The notes under the pieces are model-generated. The model searched no databases. It saw nothing but the letters and a program-made list of their open reading frames with translations, and was not told where the DNA came from. A DNA stretch of 64,000 bases from Candidatus Borreliella tachyglossi (GTDB taxonomy: Bacteria; Spirochaetota; Spirochaetia; Borreliales; Borreliaceae). The stretch is taken from the NCBI RefSeq assembly GCF_003076595.1, contig NZ_CP025785.1, positions 252,454 through 316,453 on the forward strand, read 5' to 3'. Of the stretch, positions 38,090-47,793 are shown piece after piece (the stretch's first letter is position 1; every line of letters starts with the position of its first letter). The position numbers were made by a program, and so were the translations under genes.

Positions 38090-39256
38090 TTAATAATAAG
38101 ATTTACTTTTGATTCTTCGGATGAATTCAATATCGTCACTTATTCTATATCCATTGATTTTCTTTATAAAGGTGAGCGGTTCCGCAACGCTAATATTATG
38201 AGGAACAACTTGTCCATCAGTAATATAGGAAACTTCCTTTCTCATTTCATGAATCAAACTTATTAAATTTCCAACACATGTTGTCTCATCTAGTTTTGTA
38301 AAAATCACAGTCTTATAATTAAAAGGAGAAAATTGATGAAATATTTCCTTAATATCTGCTGTCTTTGTAGTAGAACTTACAGCCAAGTGGAATTCAGCAT
38401 CGCGACCACATGCATTCAATAGTTCCTTCATCTCAGCAAGTTTCATGAAATCCTTAGGGCTTTTACCAATCGTATCAATTAAAACAAGATCAAAATCCTT
38501 TGAATGCGTAATCTCTTCCTTTAAATCCTTAAAAGACTCAATTGCCTTAACAGGAATTCCCATAATATCTCCATAAGTTTGAATTTGCTTCTTAGCTCCT
38601 ATGCGATAGTTATCAATGGTAATAATCTTAATATTTAAACTCTTAGTATCACTATTAATGCCATAAATTGCTGCAAGCTTTGCAATTGTAGTTGTCTTTC
38701 CAACTCCCGTAGGTCCAACTAAAATCAAAATTCTTTTCTTAAGATTATCAATAAGAGAGCCTGAGCATTTAATAGTCTTAGCAATATATACTATAACACT
38801 ATCCCTAACTTGATCATAATCATCAAGACCTGACAAACTAAACTCTTTCTTAATAAAATCGTTAACGTCTCTAATATAATTTTCAGAAAAATCATTATCA
38901 CGCAGAATGTCTTCTATTTTTAAAATTGTTGGATGATTAATTTCTTCCTTTTTATGCGCAAGTTCACTCTTAAGGGATTTAACTTCCTTAAGCACATCCT
39001 CAATTGAAGAGCTCTCTTCTTTCTTAATGCTCTGAAGAATTTTACGCTTCTCCTCTTCAACGTTTATTTGCTGTTGCCCAATGTCATATCTAACATAACC
39101 TGAAACCTCAATCCAATCTCTACTAAATAATCCAAATATTCCTCCATGGGCTATGGTCTTATAAGTCATGACTCTAGCATTCTTTCCATATTTTTTTTTA
39201 ATAGTTTCTATGACCTCATTATAGGTTGGGCCTCTTTCTGTAAAATACTGAACCAT
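38090..39256 (-). CDS. flhF: FlhF, SRP-type GTPase for flagellar placement
   Basis: A 388-residue protein with a variable N-terminal B domain (residues 1-90), a helical N domain and an SRP-like GTPase G domain: G1 VGPTGVGKTTTIAKLAA near residue 185, G3 VLIDTIGKS, and KLDE as G4. It marks the site of flagellar assembly. I start at ATG 39256, where GAAGAG lies a suitable distance upstream at the end of flhA; a TTG 15 bases further out has no SD. Order matches BB0270. Confidence 0.93.
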   Translation of the reverse strand: MVQYFTERGPTYNEVIETIKKKYGKNARVMTYKTIAHGGIFGLFSRDWIEVSGYVRYDIGQQQINVEEEKRKILQSIKKEESSSIEDVLKEVKSLKSELAHKKEEINHPTILKIEDILRDNDFSENYIRDVNDFIKKEFSLSGLDDYDQVRDSVIVYIAKTIKCSGSLIDNLKKRILILVGPTGVGKTTTIAKLAAIYGINSDTKSLNIKIITIDNYRIGAKKQIQTYGDIMGIPVKAIESFKDLKEEITHSKDFDLVLIDTIGKSPKDFMKLAEMKELLNACGRDAEFHLAVSSTTKTADIKEIFHQFSPFNYKTVIFTKLDETTCVGNLISLIHEMRKEVSYITDGQVVPHNISVAEPLTFIKKINGYRISDDIEFIRRIKSKSYY

Positions 39257-39260
39257 AATA

Positions 39261-41354
39261 TTACTCTTCAACCTCTACTGTTTTAAGCACATTAACTTTA
39301 ACATTTTTTGGAACCTCTAACACAGATATAACAACAATATCTGAAAGCTCTCTACTAGTTAAAACCCTTATTACAGGTCGCGCAGATTCACTCGATAGTA
39401 TAATGGGGTAATATCCTTGAGCTTGAATCTCACTGATAAGTCTAAAAAGCTCATAAACAAATTTAGTCTTCAAATTAGGTTCAAGAGAACTTATAAGATC
39501 ATTATTAGACTCAAAGCGTGAATCAATTATTTTTTGCTCAAATTCTGGATTTATTGTTATTACATTAAGCTCTAAATTAGAATCTAGATACCCACTAACT
39601 ATTTGCCTTCCAATTGCCTGCCTACATTTTTCAATTAAAAAGAATGTATCCTTAGTAATACTTGTAAAGTCTGCTATTGTTTCAAAAATTGTAACTAAAT
39701 TACGAATTGACACTTGTTCTCTTAGTAAGCCTTGGAGCACTCTTTGAATCTCTCCAACTGAAAAATCTTTTAAAACTTCTTCAACAATTGCTCCATAGTC
39801 TCTTTTAAACACATCAAGAATATTTTGAACATCTTGACGAGTTAATACCTCACAAGCATGCCTCTTAATAAGTTCTGTCATGTGGGTAGCAATAATAGAA
39901 GGAGGATCAACCACAGTATACCCTAACTTTTCAGCCATTTCTCTTCCGTCATCATTTACCCAAAGAGATGGAAGTCCAAATGAAGGATCTTTTGTAAGAT
40001 CCCCCTCAATTCCAGAATCAGAACCCACATTAATAACTAAAAACTTACCAAGCTTAATCTCCCCATGCCCAATCTCCACTCCCCTAAGTTTAAATGAATA
40101 CTCATTCGGTTCAAGGCGCATATTATCCACTATTCTAATCTTAGGCACAACTATTCCAAATTCAAGCGCAACCTCACGGCGTATCTTTATAATACGATCA
40201 AGAAGTTCCGAAGTCTTTGAATCATCAACAATTGGAACAAGATTATACCCAATCTCTAAAGCCAATGGATCTAGAGGAACAACGGGGACAATTTCCTTAT
40301 CAGCATAGCTTGATATTTTATCTTCTTCTGCCTTTTTACTCTCATAAAGTTCCCTATTCCTAGCCAAATTAGATAGTGAGTAAGCTAAAAATGCTATTAA
40401 GAAACTCAAAAGAATAAGTATTAATGTAGGAAACCCTGGAAGGAATGCCAAAAATAACAAAAATCCAGATACAATCCAATAAATTCCCGAATAGGAAGTA
40501 AACTGCTCAACAATTTCTCCTCCAAAACTATTCTTAGCTATTGATCTTGTAACAATAAGTCCTGTAGCTGTCGAGATTAATAGTGCTGGAAGCTGAGATA
40601 CAAGTCCATCCCCAACAGTTAAAGATATATAATTATTGAGTGCATCACTCAATTTAAGACCTTGCAGAGTAATGCCTACTAAGAGTCCCCCAATAATGTT
40701 TATAACAGTTATCAAAAGTCCAACCTTTACATTACCTGATACAAACTTAGAAGCACCATCCATAGCACCATAGAAGTTTACTTCAGCCTGTAATTCATTT
40801 TTTTGTTTTGTAGCTTCCTCTTCTGTTAAATTCCCAGAACTATAAGCAGAATCAATCGCCATCTGTTTCCCAGGAAGAGCATCAAGAGCAAACCGAGCAG
40901 CTACCTCAGCAACTCTCGTAGAACCTTTAGTGATAACAATAAATTGAACTGCAATGATAATAAGAAATATTATAAACCCAACAACTAGCCCCTGAGTTCC
41001 AGCACTTCCAACAACAAATGTTCCAAAAGCTCTGATCATTTGCCCATCAAAATTAATCCCTTTCGTTAAAATTAATCTAGTAGAAGAAATATTCAAAACA
41101 AGACCAAAAATAGTCATAACAAGTAAGAGTGTTGGAAAAACTGAAAAATCAAGTGAACGCCTAGAATAAAGAACAATAAGAATAATCAAAAGACTTACTA
41201 CTAAATTAACCACAATCAAAGCGTCCAAAATAAAAGCAGGAAGTGGTAAAATAAAACCAGCAACAATAAGTATTAAACCAATTGAAACTATTAAGTCTGA
41301 TTTATTATTAAGTCCCAAATATCCTAATACAGAACTTCTTCTAGCATCCAACAA
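39261..41354 (-). CDS. flhA: FlhA, flagellar export gate protein
   Basis: A 697-residue component of the type III export apparatus. About eight N-terminal membrane helices (to residue ~325) include the conserved cytoplasmic FHIPEP loop region (VAARFALDALPGKQMAIDSAY). The C-terminal cytoplasmic platform binds chaperone-substrate complexes. The start is TTG 41354, with AGAGG 8 bases upstream; an ATG next to it is out of frame. The start lies one base after the flhB stop. Order matches BB0271. Confidence 0.96.
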   Translation of the reverse strand: MLDARRSSVLGYLGLNNKSDLIVSIGLILIVAGFILPLPAFILDALIVVNLVVSLLIILIVLYSRRSLDFSVFPTLLLVMTIFGLVLNISSTRLILTKGINFDGQMIRAFGTFVVGSAGTQGLVVGFIIFLIIIAVQFIVITKGSTRVAEVAARFALDALPGKQMAIDSAYSSGNLTEEEATKQKNELQAEVNFYGAMDGASKFVSGNVKVGLLITVINIIGGLLVGITLQGLKLSDALNNYISLTVGDGLVSQLPALLISTATGLIVTRSIAKNSFGGEIVEQFTSYSGIYWIVSGFLLFLAFLPGFPTLILILLSFLIAFLAYSLSNLARNRELYESKKAEEDKISSYADKEIVPVVPLDPLALEIGYNLVPIVDDSKTSELLDRIIKIRREVALEFGIVVPKIRIVDNMRLEPNEYSFKLRGVEIGHGEIKLGKFLVINVGSDSGIEGDLTKDPSFGLPSLWVNDDGREMAEKLGYTVVDPPSIIATHMTELIKRHACEVLTRQDVQNILDVFKRDYGAIVEEVLKDFSVGEIQRVLQGLLREQVSIRNLVTIFETIADFTSITKDTFFLIEKCRQAIGRQIVSGYLDSNLELNVITINPEFEQKIIDSRFESNNDLISSLEPNLKTKFVYELFRLISEIQAQGYYPIILSSESARPVIRVLTSRELSDIVVISVLEVPKNVKVNVLKTVEVEE

Positions 41355-41355
41355 T

Positions 41356-42483
41356 TCAACCTCTAATAAAATTTTTAGTAATAGAATACACCTTCACAAG
41401 AATTTTTGAAACAATCTCCCAATACTCTCTTGGAATCTCCTCATTAACTTCAACATTAGCATAAAGATCTCTCGCAAGTGGTTTATTCTCTATCACAGGA
41501 ATACTACTCTCCCTTGCAATTTGTTTAATTATAAATGCGATTTCATCTTGCCCTTTTGCAAGCACCCTTGGTGCCCACATCGTATTACTATCCCACTTGA
41601 TAGCAACGGCAAAATGCTCTGGATTCGTAATTACTATATCCGCCTGAGGAACCGTTACCCTCAAATTAGCACTTAAAATCTGCCTCATTCGTTCTCTCAT
41701 CCTAGAACGAAGTAGGGGATCCCCCTCCATTTCCTTTCTCTCCTGCTTCACCTCTTCTTTTGTCATTTTCAAATTCTCAATATAACGAGTCCTCTGAAAA
41801 GCATAATCCAATATACTAATAATCACTAACACTATTATTGAAAAAAAGCATATTTTATAAGCAACACTCAATATAATAGAAATGCCTCCCTCAAGGCTAT
41901 ACTCAGATATCTTTGAGACTTTACCTATATTGCTTTTTAGCATAACGTAATATATCAAAGATATTATAGCAACTTTTGATAAACTTTTAAACAAATTAAA
42001 AAAAGCTTCAGATGAGCCAAATGAATTTCTTATCCACTTTGAAAAATTTGGACTTACGCGTTCCCACTTGGGTACTATAGGCTTAAAAGTAATCAGAAAA
42101 CCAACTTGAATAACATTAATAAAAAAATTAACCACAAATGATATTAAAAAAAATACAATCATATATCCAAGCATCGGCCTAATATATGCGAAACTTAATG
42201 AATAAATACTAATAGACATTACCTTTGGAAGCTTGCTAGCCTGTTCCGTAAAAACACTTACCAAATCTCGTGCAAAATAAGATAACATAAAGAAGAATAC
42301 AGCAAATAATATGAAAAGACTAACTGCTGAGTTGATCTCATTTGATTTTAATACTTGTCCCTCTTCTCTTGCTTTATGCTTCTTTTGCTCAGTAGGAAGT
42401 TCAGTTCGCCCCTCATCCTCTGATGCAAAAAAATTAAGAGGGATATACCATTTTTTATTTAAGAATGCTTTTTGATCATTCAT
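41356..42483 (-). CDS. flhB: FlhB, export substrate-specificity switch
   Basis: A 375-residue export gate protein with four membrane helices (residues ~50-230) and a cytoplasmic FlhB-C domain. The N-terminal signature EGRTELPTEQKKHKAREEGQV is typical. The autocleavage site reads NPEH at residues 287-290, instead of the usual NPTH; the flanking ADIVITNPEHFAVAIKWD is otherwise canonical. Asn and Pro, which are essential, are kept. Cleavage normally switches export from rod/hook to filament subunits. The ATG overlaps the fliR stop (ATGA). Order matches BB0272. Confidence 0.96.
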   Translation of the reverse strand: MNDQKAFLNKKWYIPLNFFASEDEGRTELPTEQKKHKAREEGQVLKSNEINSAVSLFILFAVFFFMLSYFARDLVSVFTEQASKLPKVMSISIYSLSFAYIRPMLGYMIVFFLISFVVNFFINVIQVGFLITFKPIVPKWERVSPNFSKWIRNSFGSSEAFFNLFKSLSKVAIISLIYYVMLKSNIGKVSKISEYSLEGGISIILSVAYKICFFSIIVLVIISILDYAFQRTRYIENLKMTKEEVKQERKEMEGDPLLRSRMRERMRQILSANLRVTVPQADIVITNPEHFAVAIKWDSNTMWAPRVLAKGQDEIAFIIKQIARESSIPVIENKPLARDLYANVEVNEEIPREYWEIVSKILVKVYSITKNFIRG

Positions 42484-43268
42484 TCCAAAGTCTCAGAGAA
42501 TAAATTTAAAACATTTCGCATAGAGTCTAGAGCAAGTTCAATGACCCTTCTAATAGATATTATCAAACTTGGGAAACTAATATATAAAATAATCAATCCT
42601 AAAAGCAACGAAACTGCAAAACTAATCATTAATAAATTAATCTGAGGAGAGGTCTTTGAAAGTATACCTAAAACCAAATAAAGCAGTAAAAGTACTCCCA
42701 ATATCGGCAAAGAAATTACTAAAGCTTTTTCAAAAAGAATAGCAAAAGAATAAAGCATTAACTTAATAAATTCATAATCTTTTATATTGACCAAATTTTC
42801 AATTCTAACATTTAAAATAGAATCATGAACTCCGATCAAAAAAAACCGAAATAGAATATTATGCGACAAAAACAAGAGCAAAAATAGATAAGTAAATATT
42901 TGAGATATTACCAAGCTATCCTCCTCCGCAAACACATCAAAAATATTTGCATAAGCAAGTCCCATCTGATTTGAGAAAAAAAATCCAAGTAAATGAAAAA
43001 CACTAAAAATTATATTTACAAAAAAAGCTTGAATAAGGCCTAAAAGAGCTTCCCCCAATAATATCAATGAAAATGAAAACAAACTGTCTAAAGGGTAAGC
43101 AATATTTATTTTATCTACAATAATAACCGACAGAATCAAGGAAAAGAAAAAATTTAAATAACTCACTTTTACAGTTGCAAAAAGAGGAGAAAATCTTAAG
43201 AAGAGAAAAATCCTAATAAATACAGGCAAGATTACGAAAGACTTTGAAACTAAAAAATTTATATCCAT
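42480..43268 (-). CDS. fliR: FliR, flagellar export gate protein
   Basis: A 262-residue membrane protein with about six hydrophobic segments, a partner of FliP and FliQ in the export gate helical assembly. It contains the FliR-type loop QMGLAYANIFDVFAEEDSLVISQ in the middle. The stop overlaps the flhB start by 4 bases, and fliQ ends 16 bases upstream. Identification rests on hydrophobic pattern, this loop and its place between fliQ and flhB. Confidence 0.93.
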   Translation of the reverse strand: MDINFLVSKSFVILPVFIRIFLFLRFSPLFATVKVSYLNFFFSLILSVIIVDKINIAYPLDSLFSFSLILLGEALLGLIQAFFVNIIFSVFHLLGFFFSNQMGLAYANIFDVFAEEDSLVISQIFTYLFLLLFLSHNILFRFFLIGVHDSILNVRIENLVNIKDYEFIKLMLYSFAILFEKALVISLPILGVLLLLYLVLGILSKTSPQINLLMISFAVSLLLGLIILYISFPSLIISIRRVIELALDSMRNVLNLFSETLE

Positions 43269-43283
43269 ACTTTAATCCACAGA

Positions 43284-43547
43284 TTATATATTTTGTATTT
43301 GACTAAAAACCAAAAAAGCGAATTGTATAAGCTTTTTTAAAATCCAAGGACCAAAAACTATAAGCGTTAAAAGTATTATAATAATTTTAGGAATAAAGCT
43401 AAGAGTCTGATCTTGAATCGATGTAACGGCTTGAAAAATTGAAATCAAAAGTCCAACTATAAGCGCTGTGATCAACATTGGAGCCGAAAGAATAATAATA
43501 TTTTCAATAGACACCCTAACCAGATAAATAATTTGCCCCGTTGTCAT
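43284..43547 (-). CDS. fliQ: FliQ, flagellar export gate protein
   Basis: An 87-residue protein with two membrane helices. The segment APMLITALIVGLLISIFQAV followed by TSIQDQTLSFIPKI is the FliQ family signature. SD GTGAGGAG precedes the ATG by 5 bases and covers the end of fliP. Confidence 0.95.
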   Translation of the reverse strand: MTTGQIIYLVRVSIENIIILSAPMLITALIVGLLISIFQAVTSIQDQTLSFIPKIIIILLTLIVFGPWILKKLIQFAFLVFSQIQNI

Positions 43548-43555
43548 TTAACTCC

Positions 43556-44320
43556 TCACATGAAACTTTTAACAAGTCCGCTAGTAATTAAAGTCCAACC
43601 ATCCACCATTACAAAAAGAATAAGTTTAAATGGTAAAGATATCATTACAGGTGGCAACATTATCATTCCCATTGCCATTAAAACCGAAGCTACAATAATG
43701 TCTATTACTATAAATGGTAAAAATATCAAAATGCCCATTTTAAAAGCAACTTTCAGCTCATGTAAAACAAAAGATGCAATCAGAACATGAGTTGGAACTT
43801 CACTAAAATTTGTAGGCCTGGGATATTTACTAATACTCATAAATAATCTAATTTCTTCATGCTTTCCATTAGACATCTGCTTATACATAAAATTTCTAAG
43901 CGGAGCTATTCCCTTATCATAAAATTCATTAAAATCTATTTTTGCATCCTTAAGAGGCAAATAAGCATCCTTATACACTATATTAAAAGTTGGCCACATG
44001 GTAAAAAGAGTTAAAAACAAAGCCAATCCCATTATTACCTGATTCGGTGGAGATTGCTGAAGTGCTAATGCTCTTCTGATAAAATCTAATACTATTGATA
44101 TTCTTAAAAAAGAAGTCATTAAGACTAAAAAGGCTGGAGAAAGAGTTATTACAGTTAATATCAATAAAAGTTGCAAAGGAAAAACTATTCCCCCGCCAGT
44201 AGAATTTCCCAAATCAACAAAAGGAAAATTTAGACCAGTAGTAGTTTGCAAAGATTTATTCTGAGCAAAGGACAAATTTACAACTCCAAAAAACAAGAAA
44301 AGACTTATATTTTTTCCCAA
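43556..44320 (-). CDS. fliP: FliP, flagellar export gate protein
   Basis: A membrane protein of 254 residues with an N-terminal signal-like helix and about four core helices; FliP forms the export gate pore with FliQ and FliR. Family segments visible are FLVLMTSFLRISIVLDFIRRAL, QSPPNQVIMGLALFLTLF and GMIMLPPVMISLPFKLILFV. Two TTG codons compete: the outer (44326) abuts AGAGG, while the inner (44320) is 6 bases from it and is my choice. Confidence 0.94.
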   Translation of the reverse strand: MGKNISLFLFFGVVNLSFAQNKSLQTTTGLNFPFVDLGNSTGGGIVFPLQLLLILTVITLSPAFLVLMTSFLRISIVLDFIRRALALQQSPPNQVIMGLALFLTLFTMWPTFNIVYKDAYLPLKDAKIDFNEFYDKGIAPLRNFMYKQMSNGKHEEIRLFMSISKYPRPTNFSEVPTHVLIASFVLHELKVAFKMGILIFLPFIVIDIIVASVLMAMGMIMLPPVMISLPFKLILFVMVDGWTLITSGLVKSFM

Positions 44321-44329
44321 ATTCAACCT

Positions 44330-44974
44330 CTAAAACTTTTTCAACCTATCCTGCTTACTTTTTAAAGAAGTTTCAATATCCTTCTCTAGCTCCGTATACT
44401 CAACTTCATCAGGCAAAGATTCATCTTCCTTACTCTTCCGCAATATTTTATAAAAAATTGCCCTAAAAGATTTTGTGCTACCCAGTCCCTTAACCTTGTC
44501 AAGCTCAAATTCTAACTTGTCTAACTCTTCCCCTTGCTTTATCTCTCTTAGTAAAATAGAAGAATTGATAGACACCAAAAATACATAAATATTGCCTAGT
44601 ATATTGATAATCCTTATAGAATTTTTATTATCTATTTCATAAAAAGCAAGCTCTCTTATAAAATTCGACTGTCTATCATTTTTTAATATCTTACGACTAA
44701 AAATCATTCTCTTAAATAAAAAGATACAAAAAATAAAAAAGATACAGAAAAGCAATATATTAACCAAATCCGCAATATTGAAAAGAGATAGTTTTCGTAT
44801 ATCGTCACTATTCAAATCAACCTTATCATCTCCCAATATTGGCAAATCAATTTCACTCTCTAAACTAGACGGGGTACTATCCAAAGTAACTCCATCTTTT
44901 TGCGCAAATAAATTCTTAGAAAAGAATGTAATAAAAATTAAAAACAACAACTTAAATGAAGTTAACCTACTCAT
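44330..44974 (-). CDS. fliO: FliO (annotated FliZ in Borrelia), export gate assembly protein
   Basis: A 214-residue protein with a signal-like N-terminus, one membrane helix near residues 70-92 ([21 protein letters not shown]) and a cytoplasmic tail. FliO assists FliP ring assembly. Sequence conservation of this family is low; the call depends on topology and on its place between fliN and fliP, as in BB0276 (named fliZ there). The ATG overlaps the fliN end by 8 bases, with no separate SD, suggesting translational coupling. Confidence 0.85.
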   Translation of the reverse strand: MSRLTSFKLLFLIFITFFSKNLFAQKDGVTLDSTPSSLESEIDLPILGDDKVDLNSDDIRKLSLFNIADLVNILLFCIFFIFCIFLFKRMIFSRKILKNDRQSNFIRELAFYEIDNKNSIRIINILGNIYVFLVSINSSILLREIKQGEELDKLEFELDKVKGLGSTKSFRAIFYKILRKSKEDESLPDEVEYTELEKDIETSLKSKQDRLKKF

Positions 44975-45308
44975 TTTTAATTTTAATTATTTCGGTAATT
45001 CTAACCCCAAAATTCTCATCAATTACAACCACCTCGCCCTTAGCCACTACTTTCCCATTAACCAAAATATCAACAGGCTCACCTGCAAGTTTATCAAGCG
45101 TAATAATTGTTCCCTCAGACATACCAAGTATATCCTTTATCTTACGCTCAGTTCTACCAAGCTCAACCGTAACCTGCATGGATACATCCATTAAAAGCCC
45201 AAAATTACTAGAATCAACACCTTCCGGCAAAGTATCAATCAAATCAGGAAGCTTAACACCCTTTATCTCAGGCTTCTCTTCACTAATGTCATTCTCATCT
45301 ACACCCAT
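44967..45308 (-). CDS. fliN: FliN, flagellar switch protein
   Basis: A 113-residue C-ring component with an acidic N-terminal tail and the SpoA/FliN domain: [59 protein letters not shown]. FliN binds FliM and FliH and takes part in export and switching. AGGAGAT precedes the ATG. Start and length match the family. Confidence 0.96.
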   Translation of the reverse strand: MGVDENDISEEKPEIKGVKLPDLIDTLPEGVDSSNFGLLMDVSMQVTVELGRTERKIKDILGMSEGTIITLDKLAGEPVDILVNGKVVAKGEVVVIDENFGVRITEIIKIKNE

Positions 45309-45356
45309 TAATTCATCTCCTAATCAAACTTCTTAAAATATCCAAACTTTTACAAA

Positions 45357-46415
45357 CTATTCAACCTCTTCTGTAAGTTCCTTTAACAAGTCAAAATCCT
45401 TTATATCACCAACTTTTTCTGTAACCTGAACAGCAATCTTATTCCCCACAAGCCCCATTCTACATTTAAATTTCTGTTTAGTTCCTACCTTTAGAGTTAA
45501 ATCCTTATTTATTTGAGAATTCTCAAGACTAATCACATCACCCTTTTCTAAAGACAATATTTCTTTCACCTTTAATCTAACTTCTCCCATCTCAGCTATC
45601 AAAGGCATATCTGTATTTTCAAGCTTTTCCCTTAAAGCATCAAGATTTTCGCTAGTAGTACCCACGCCAATTAAAGAATGCCAATACCTTGTTGACAGCT
45701 TGGAAACAATAGGCTCTATTGTAATATAAGGCAAACAAAAATTCATCAACCCCTCTACCTTACCTATCTTAACCTCAAGAGTTACTAAAATAATCATTTC
45801 TGTTGGAGGAACAATCTGAGCAAATTGAGGATTAACCTCTATATGTCCAAAACGAGGTCTAAGATCTACTACCTGAGACCAAGCTTCTCTCATATTAGCA
45901 AGTATACGAATAATAACGCTCTCCATAACAGATTGTTCTATCTCCGTTAAATCTCTACTCTTGTCTTTCATAGTATCCCCATCCCCACCAAAAAGTCTAT
46001 CGACTATTGCAAATGCAATAGTCGGATCAACTTCAAATATAGCAGAACCCTTAAGAGGATCCATGTTTATTATTGCCAAAGTAGTAGGATTTGGGATAGA
46101 CCTAATAAACTCTTCATAAGTTAACTGATCTACTGAAGCTACATGTACGTGCACCATCTTTCTTAAAAGAGCTGAGAGGGAAGTCGTAGTATACCTTGCA
46201 AATGCCTCATGAAAACTTGATACAGTTCTGACTTGCTCCTTTGAAAACTTGTCTGGCCTTTTAAAATCATAAACTTTAACCTTCTGCTTCTTACCCATAG
46301 GACTAGATATAACATTGGAAAGCGCATCATCTGATGATAAATTCTCAGATGAATTAATAGATTCTAAAAGACTGTCTATATCATCCTGTGATAATGCCCC
46401 CGGATTACTTGCCAT
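45357..46415 (-). CDS. fliM: FliM, flagellar switch protein
   Basis: A 352-residue C-ring protein. The extreme N-terminus has LSQDDIDSLLESI, the CheY-P binding motif. The CheC-like middle domain (FARYTTTSLSALLRKMVHVHVASVDQLTYEEF) and the C-terminal SpoA domain (VRLKVKEILSLEKGDVISL) follow. It receives the CheY-P signal that changes motor direction. SD AAGGAA precedes the ATG. Order matches BB0278. Confidence 0.97.
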   Translation of the reverse strand: MASNPGALSQDDIDSLLESINSSENLSSDDALSNVISSPMGKKQKVKVYDFKRPDKFSKEQVRTVSSFHEAFARYTTTSLSALLRKMVHVHVASVDQLTYEEFIRSIPNPTTLAIINMDPLKGSAIFEVDPTIAFAIVDRLFGGDGDTMKDKSRDLTEIEQSVMESVIIRILANMREAWSQVVDLRPRFGHIEVNPQFAQIVPPTEMIILVTLEVKIGKVEGLMNFCLPYITIEPIVSKLSTRYWHSLIGVGTTSENLDALREKLENTDMPLIAEMGEVRLKVKEILSLEKGDVISLENSQINKDLTLKVGTKQKFKCRMGLVGNKIAVQVTEKVGDIKDFDLLKELTEEVE

Positions 46416-46435
46416 TAAAAATTCCTTATCAAAAA

Positions 46436-46969
46436 CTACATATCAAAAATATCAATTTGTGTTAATGCTATTTCTTTTATTTCACCATTTCTAAGAACAC
46501 TATTAATCCTAGCCTTAATTTCAGCTTTAATTTGACTTTCATTTTTTATCTCTTGTCCTGTTCTTTGACTAAAATATTCTCTAATAATATCTTTTAATCG
46601 TACCTTTTGTCTTCCAAGTTCATTTAAAATATTTACATTATTTTCAGCATAGCCCAAAGCAAGTTTTACAACAAAAGTTTTTGGAGGGGTATCCAAAGTA
46701 GTTCCTCTAATCTCATCTATACTCTCATACCATATAAGCATAGGGGGTTTCCCTAAATATTCATTAGAAAAAATTGGAAAATCATTAGGTGTCCCACTTT
46801 GGCTTACAACCATCTTAGAGACAAAATAAGAAACAATTATCATAATAACAACAGTAAATAACCCTATAGCCAATATTTGTAAAAACTTTATTATAATGTC
46901 AGATAGCAAACCACTCTTCTTACTATCATCACTACCTATATCCATGTTCTCATCATCTTTATCAGGCAT
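46436..46969 (-). CDS. fliL: FliL, stator-associated protein
   Basis: A 177-residue protein with an acidic cytoplasmic N-terminus, one membrane helix (residues ~25-50) and a periplasmic FliL domain with the pattern VVKLALGYAENN, LKDIIREYFSQRTGQEI and IKARINSVLRNGEIKEIALTQIDI. In B. burgdorferi FliL surrounds the stators and affects flagellar orientation. SD GGGAGG lies 5 bases before the ATG. It follows motB by 44 bases. Confidence 0.95.
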   Translation of the reverse strand: MPDKDDENMDIGSDDSKKSGLLSDIIIKFLQILAIGLFTVVIMIIVSYFVSKMVVSQSGTPNDFPIFSNEYLGKPPMLIWYESIDEIRGTTLDTPPKTFVVKLALGYAENNVNILNELGRQKVRLKDIIREYFSQRTGQEIKNESQIKAEIKARINSVLRNGEIKEIALTQIDIFDM

Positions 46970-47013
46970 ATTACCTCCCTATAAATTTCTATCATCATTT
47001 CTAAACATTGCTA

Positions 47014-47793
47014 CTAATTAACACTCTTAGGAGTACTCAAAGAAGAATCACTCGTAATTAAAATATCAATTCTTCTATTATAGGCTCTGCCCTCAGGAGT
47101 ATCATCTGTAGCAATTGGCCTGCTACCTGCAAATCCGGATACTTCAAATCTACTCTCAATACTTTCTATCCTAGACTGATCAGCATAATTTAAAATCTGC
47201 TCTAGCATATTTACCGCCCTTACTGCTGAGAGCTCCCAATTACTTTTCCAAATTCCATTCACATCAGTATCAACATTATCCGTATGACCCTCTATTTTAA
47301 AATTATATCCTTGATCATCTAAAAACCCAATAAAAGATGCTATTCTTTGTATTGCTCTCCTATTCTCATCAAGCTTAACCTCAGCGCTAGCTGAGTCAAA
47401 AAAAGCATCAGCTAAAAGGGACACAACAACACCTCTCTCAAGTCGTCTAACAATAATACTCTTAGACTGAATCTTTTCAATGAATTCAATCATAGATTTA
47501 TTTTTAGCTGTCTGAGAAGCTTGTTTATTCTTCTCAGTAGAAGGCAAAGACATAAAACTATTACTCAAATAAGAAAGTTTACCAACATCCAAAGTCTTTC
47601 CGCCCTTAAAAAATCCAGATCCTGAAAATGAAGCTGACATTATTCTTAATATATTTTCCTTAACGATAATATCATTTAACGAAAACATAGTAACAAAAAA
47701 AACAAGTAACAAAGTAACCATGTCTCCATACGTTAACATATAATCAGGAGCACCTTCTTCGCGCTTTGAATTCTTCTTAGCTCTCAATGCCAT
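47014..47793 (-). CDS. motB: MotB, flagellar stator protein
   Basis: A 259-residue stator subunit with one membrane helix carrying the proton-binding Asp24 (TYGDMVTLLLVFFVTMF), then a plug/linker and an OmpA-like peptidoglycan-binding domain (KIEGHTDNVD, then NRRIDILI). Asp24 is the residue shown to be needed for motility in B. burgdorferi MotB. The ATG shares one base with the motA stop (TAATG), so the two are coupled. Confidence 0.96.
   Translation of the reverse strand: MALRAKKNSKREEGAPDYMLTYGDMVTLLLVFFVTMFSLNDIIVKENILRIMSASFSGSGFFKGGKTLDVGKLSYLSNSFMSLPSTEKNKQASQTAKNKSMIEFIEKIQSKSIIVRRLERGVVVSLLADAFFDSASAEVKLDENRRAIQRIASFIGFLDDQGYNFKIEGHTDNVDTDVNGIWKSNWELSAVRAVNMLEQILNYADQSRIESIESRFEVSGFAGSRPIATDDTPEGRAYNRRIDILITSDSSLSTPKSVN

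Noticed and set aside
37799..38266. A 155-codon + strand ORF
   Set aside because: It lies antisense to flhG and flhF, which have intact motifs; it shows no family signature and no SD.
39880..40308. A 142-codon + strand ORF
   Set aside because: It is antisense to flhA and rich in Ser/Pro/Ile, as expected of a mirror reading of a membrane-protein gene.
44778..45336. Two overlapping + strand ORFs of 126-138 codons
   Set aside because: They are antisense to fliO and fliN, both well supported; no recognisable protein features.
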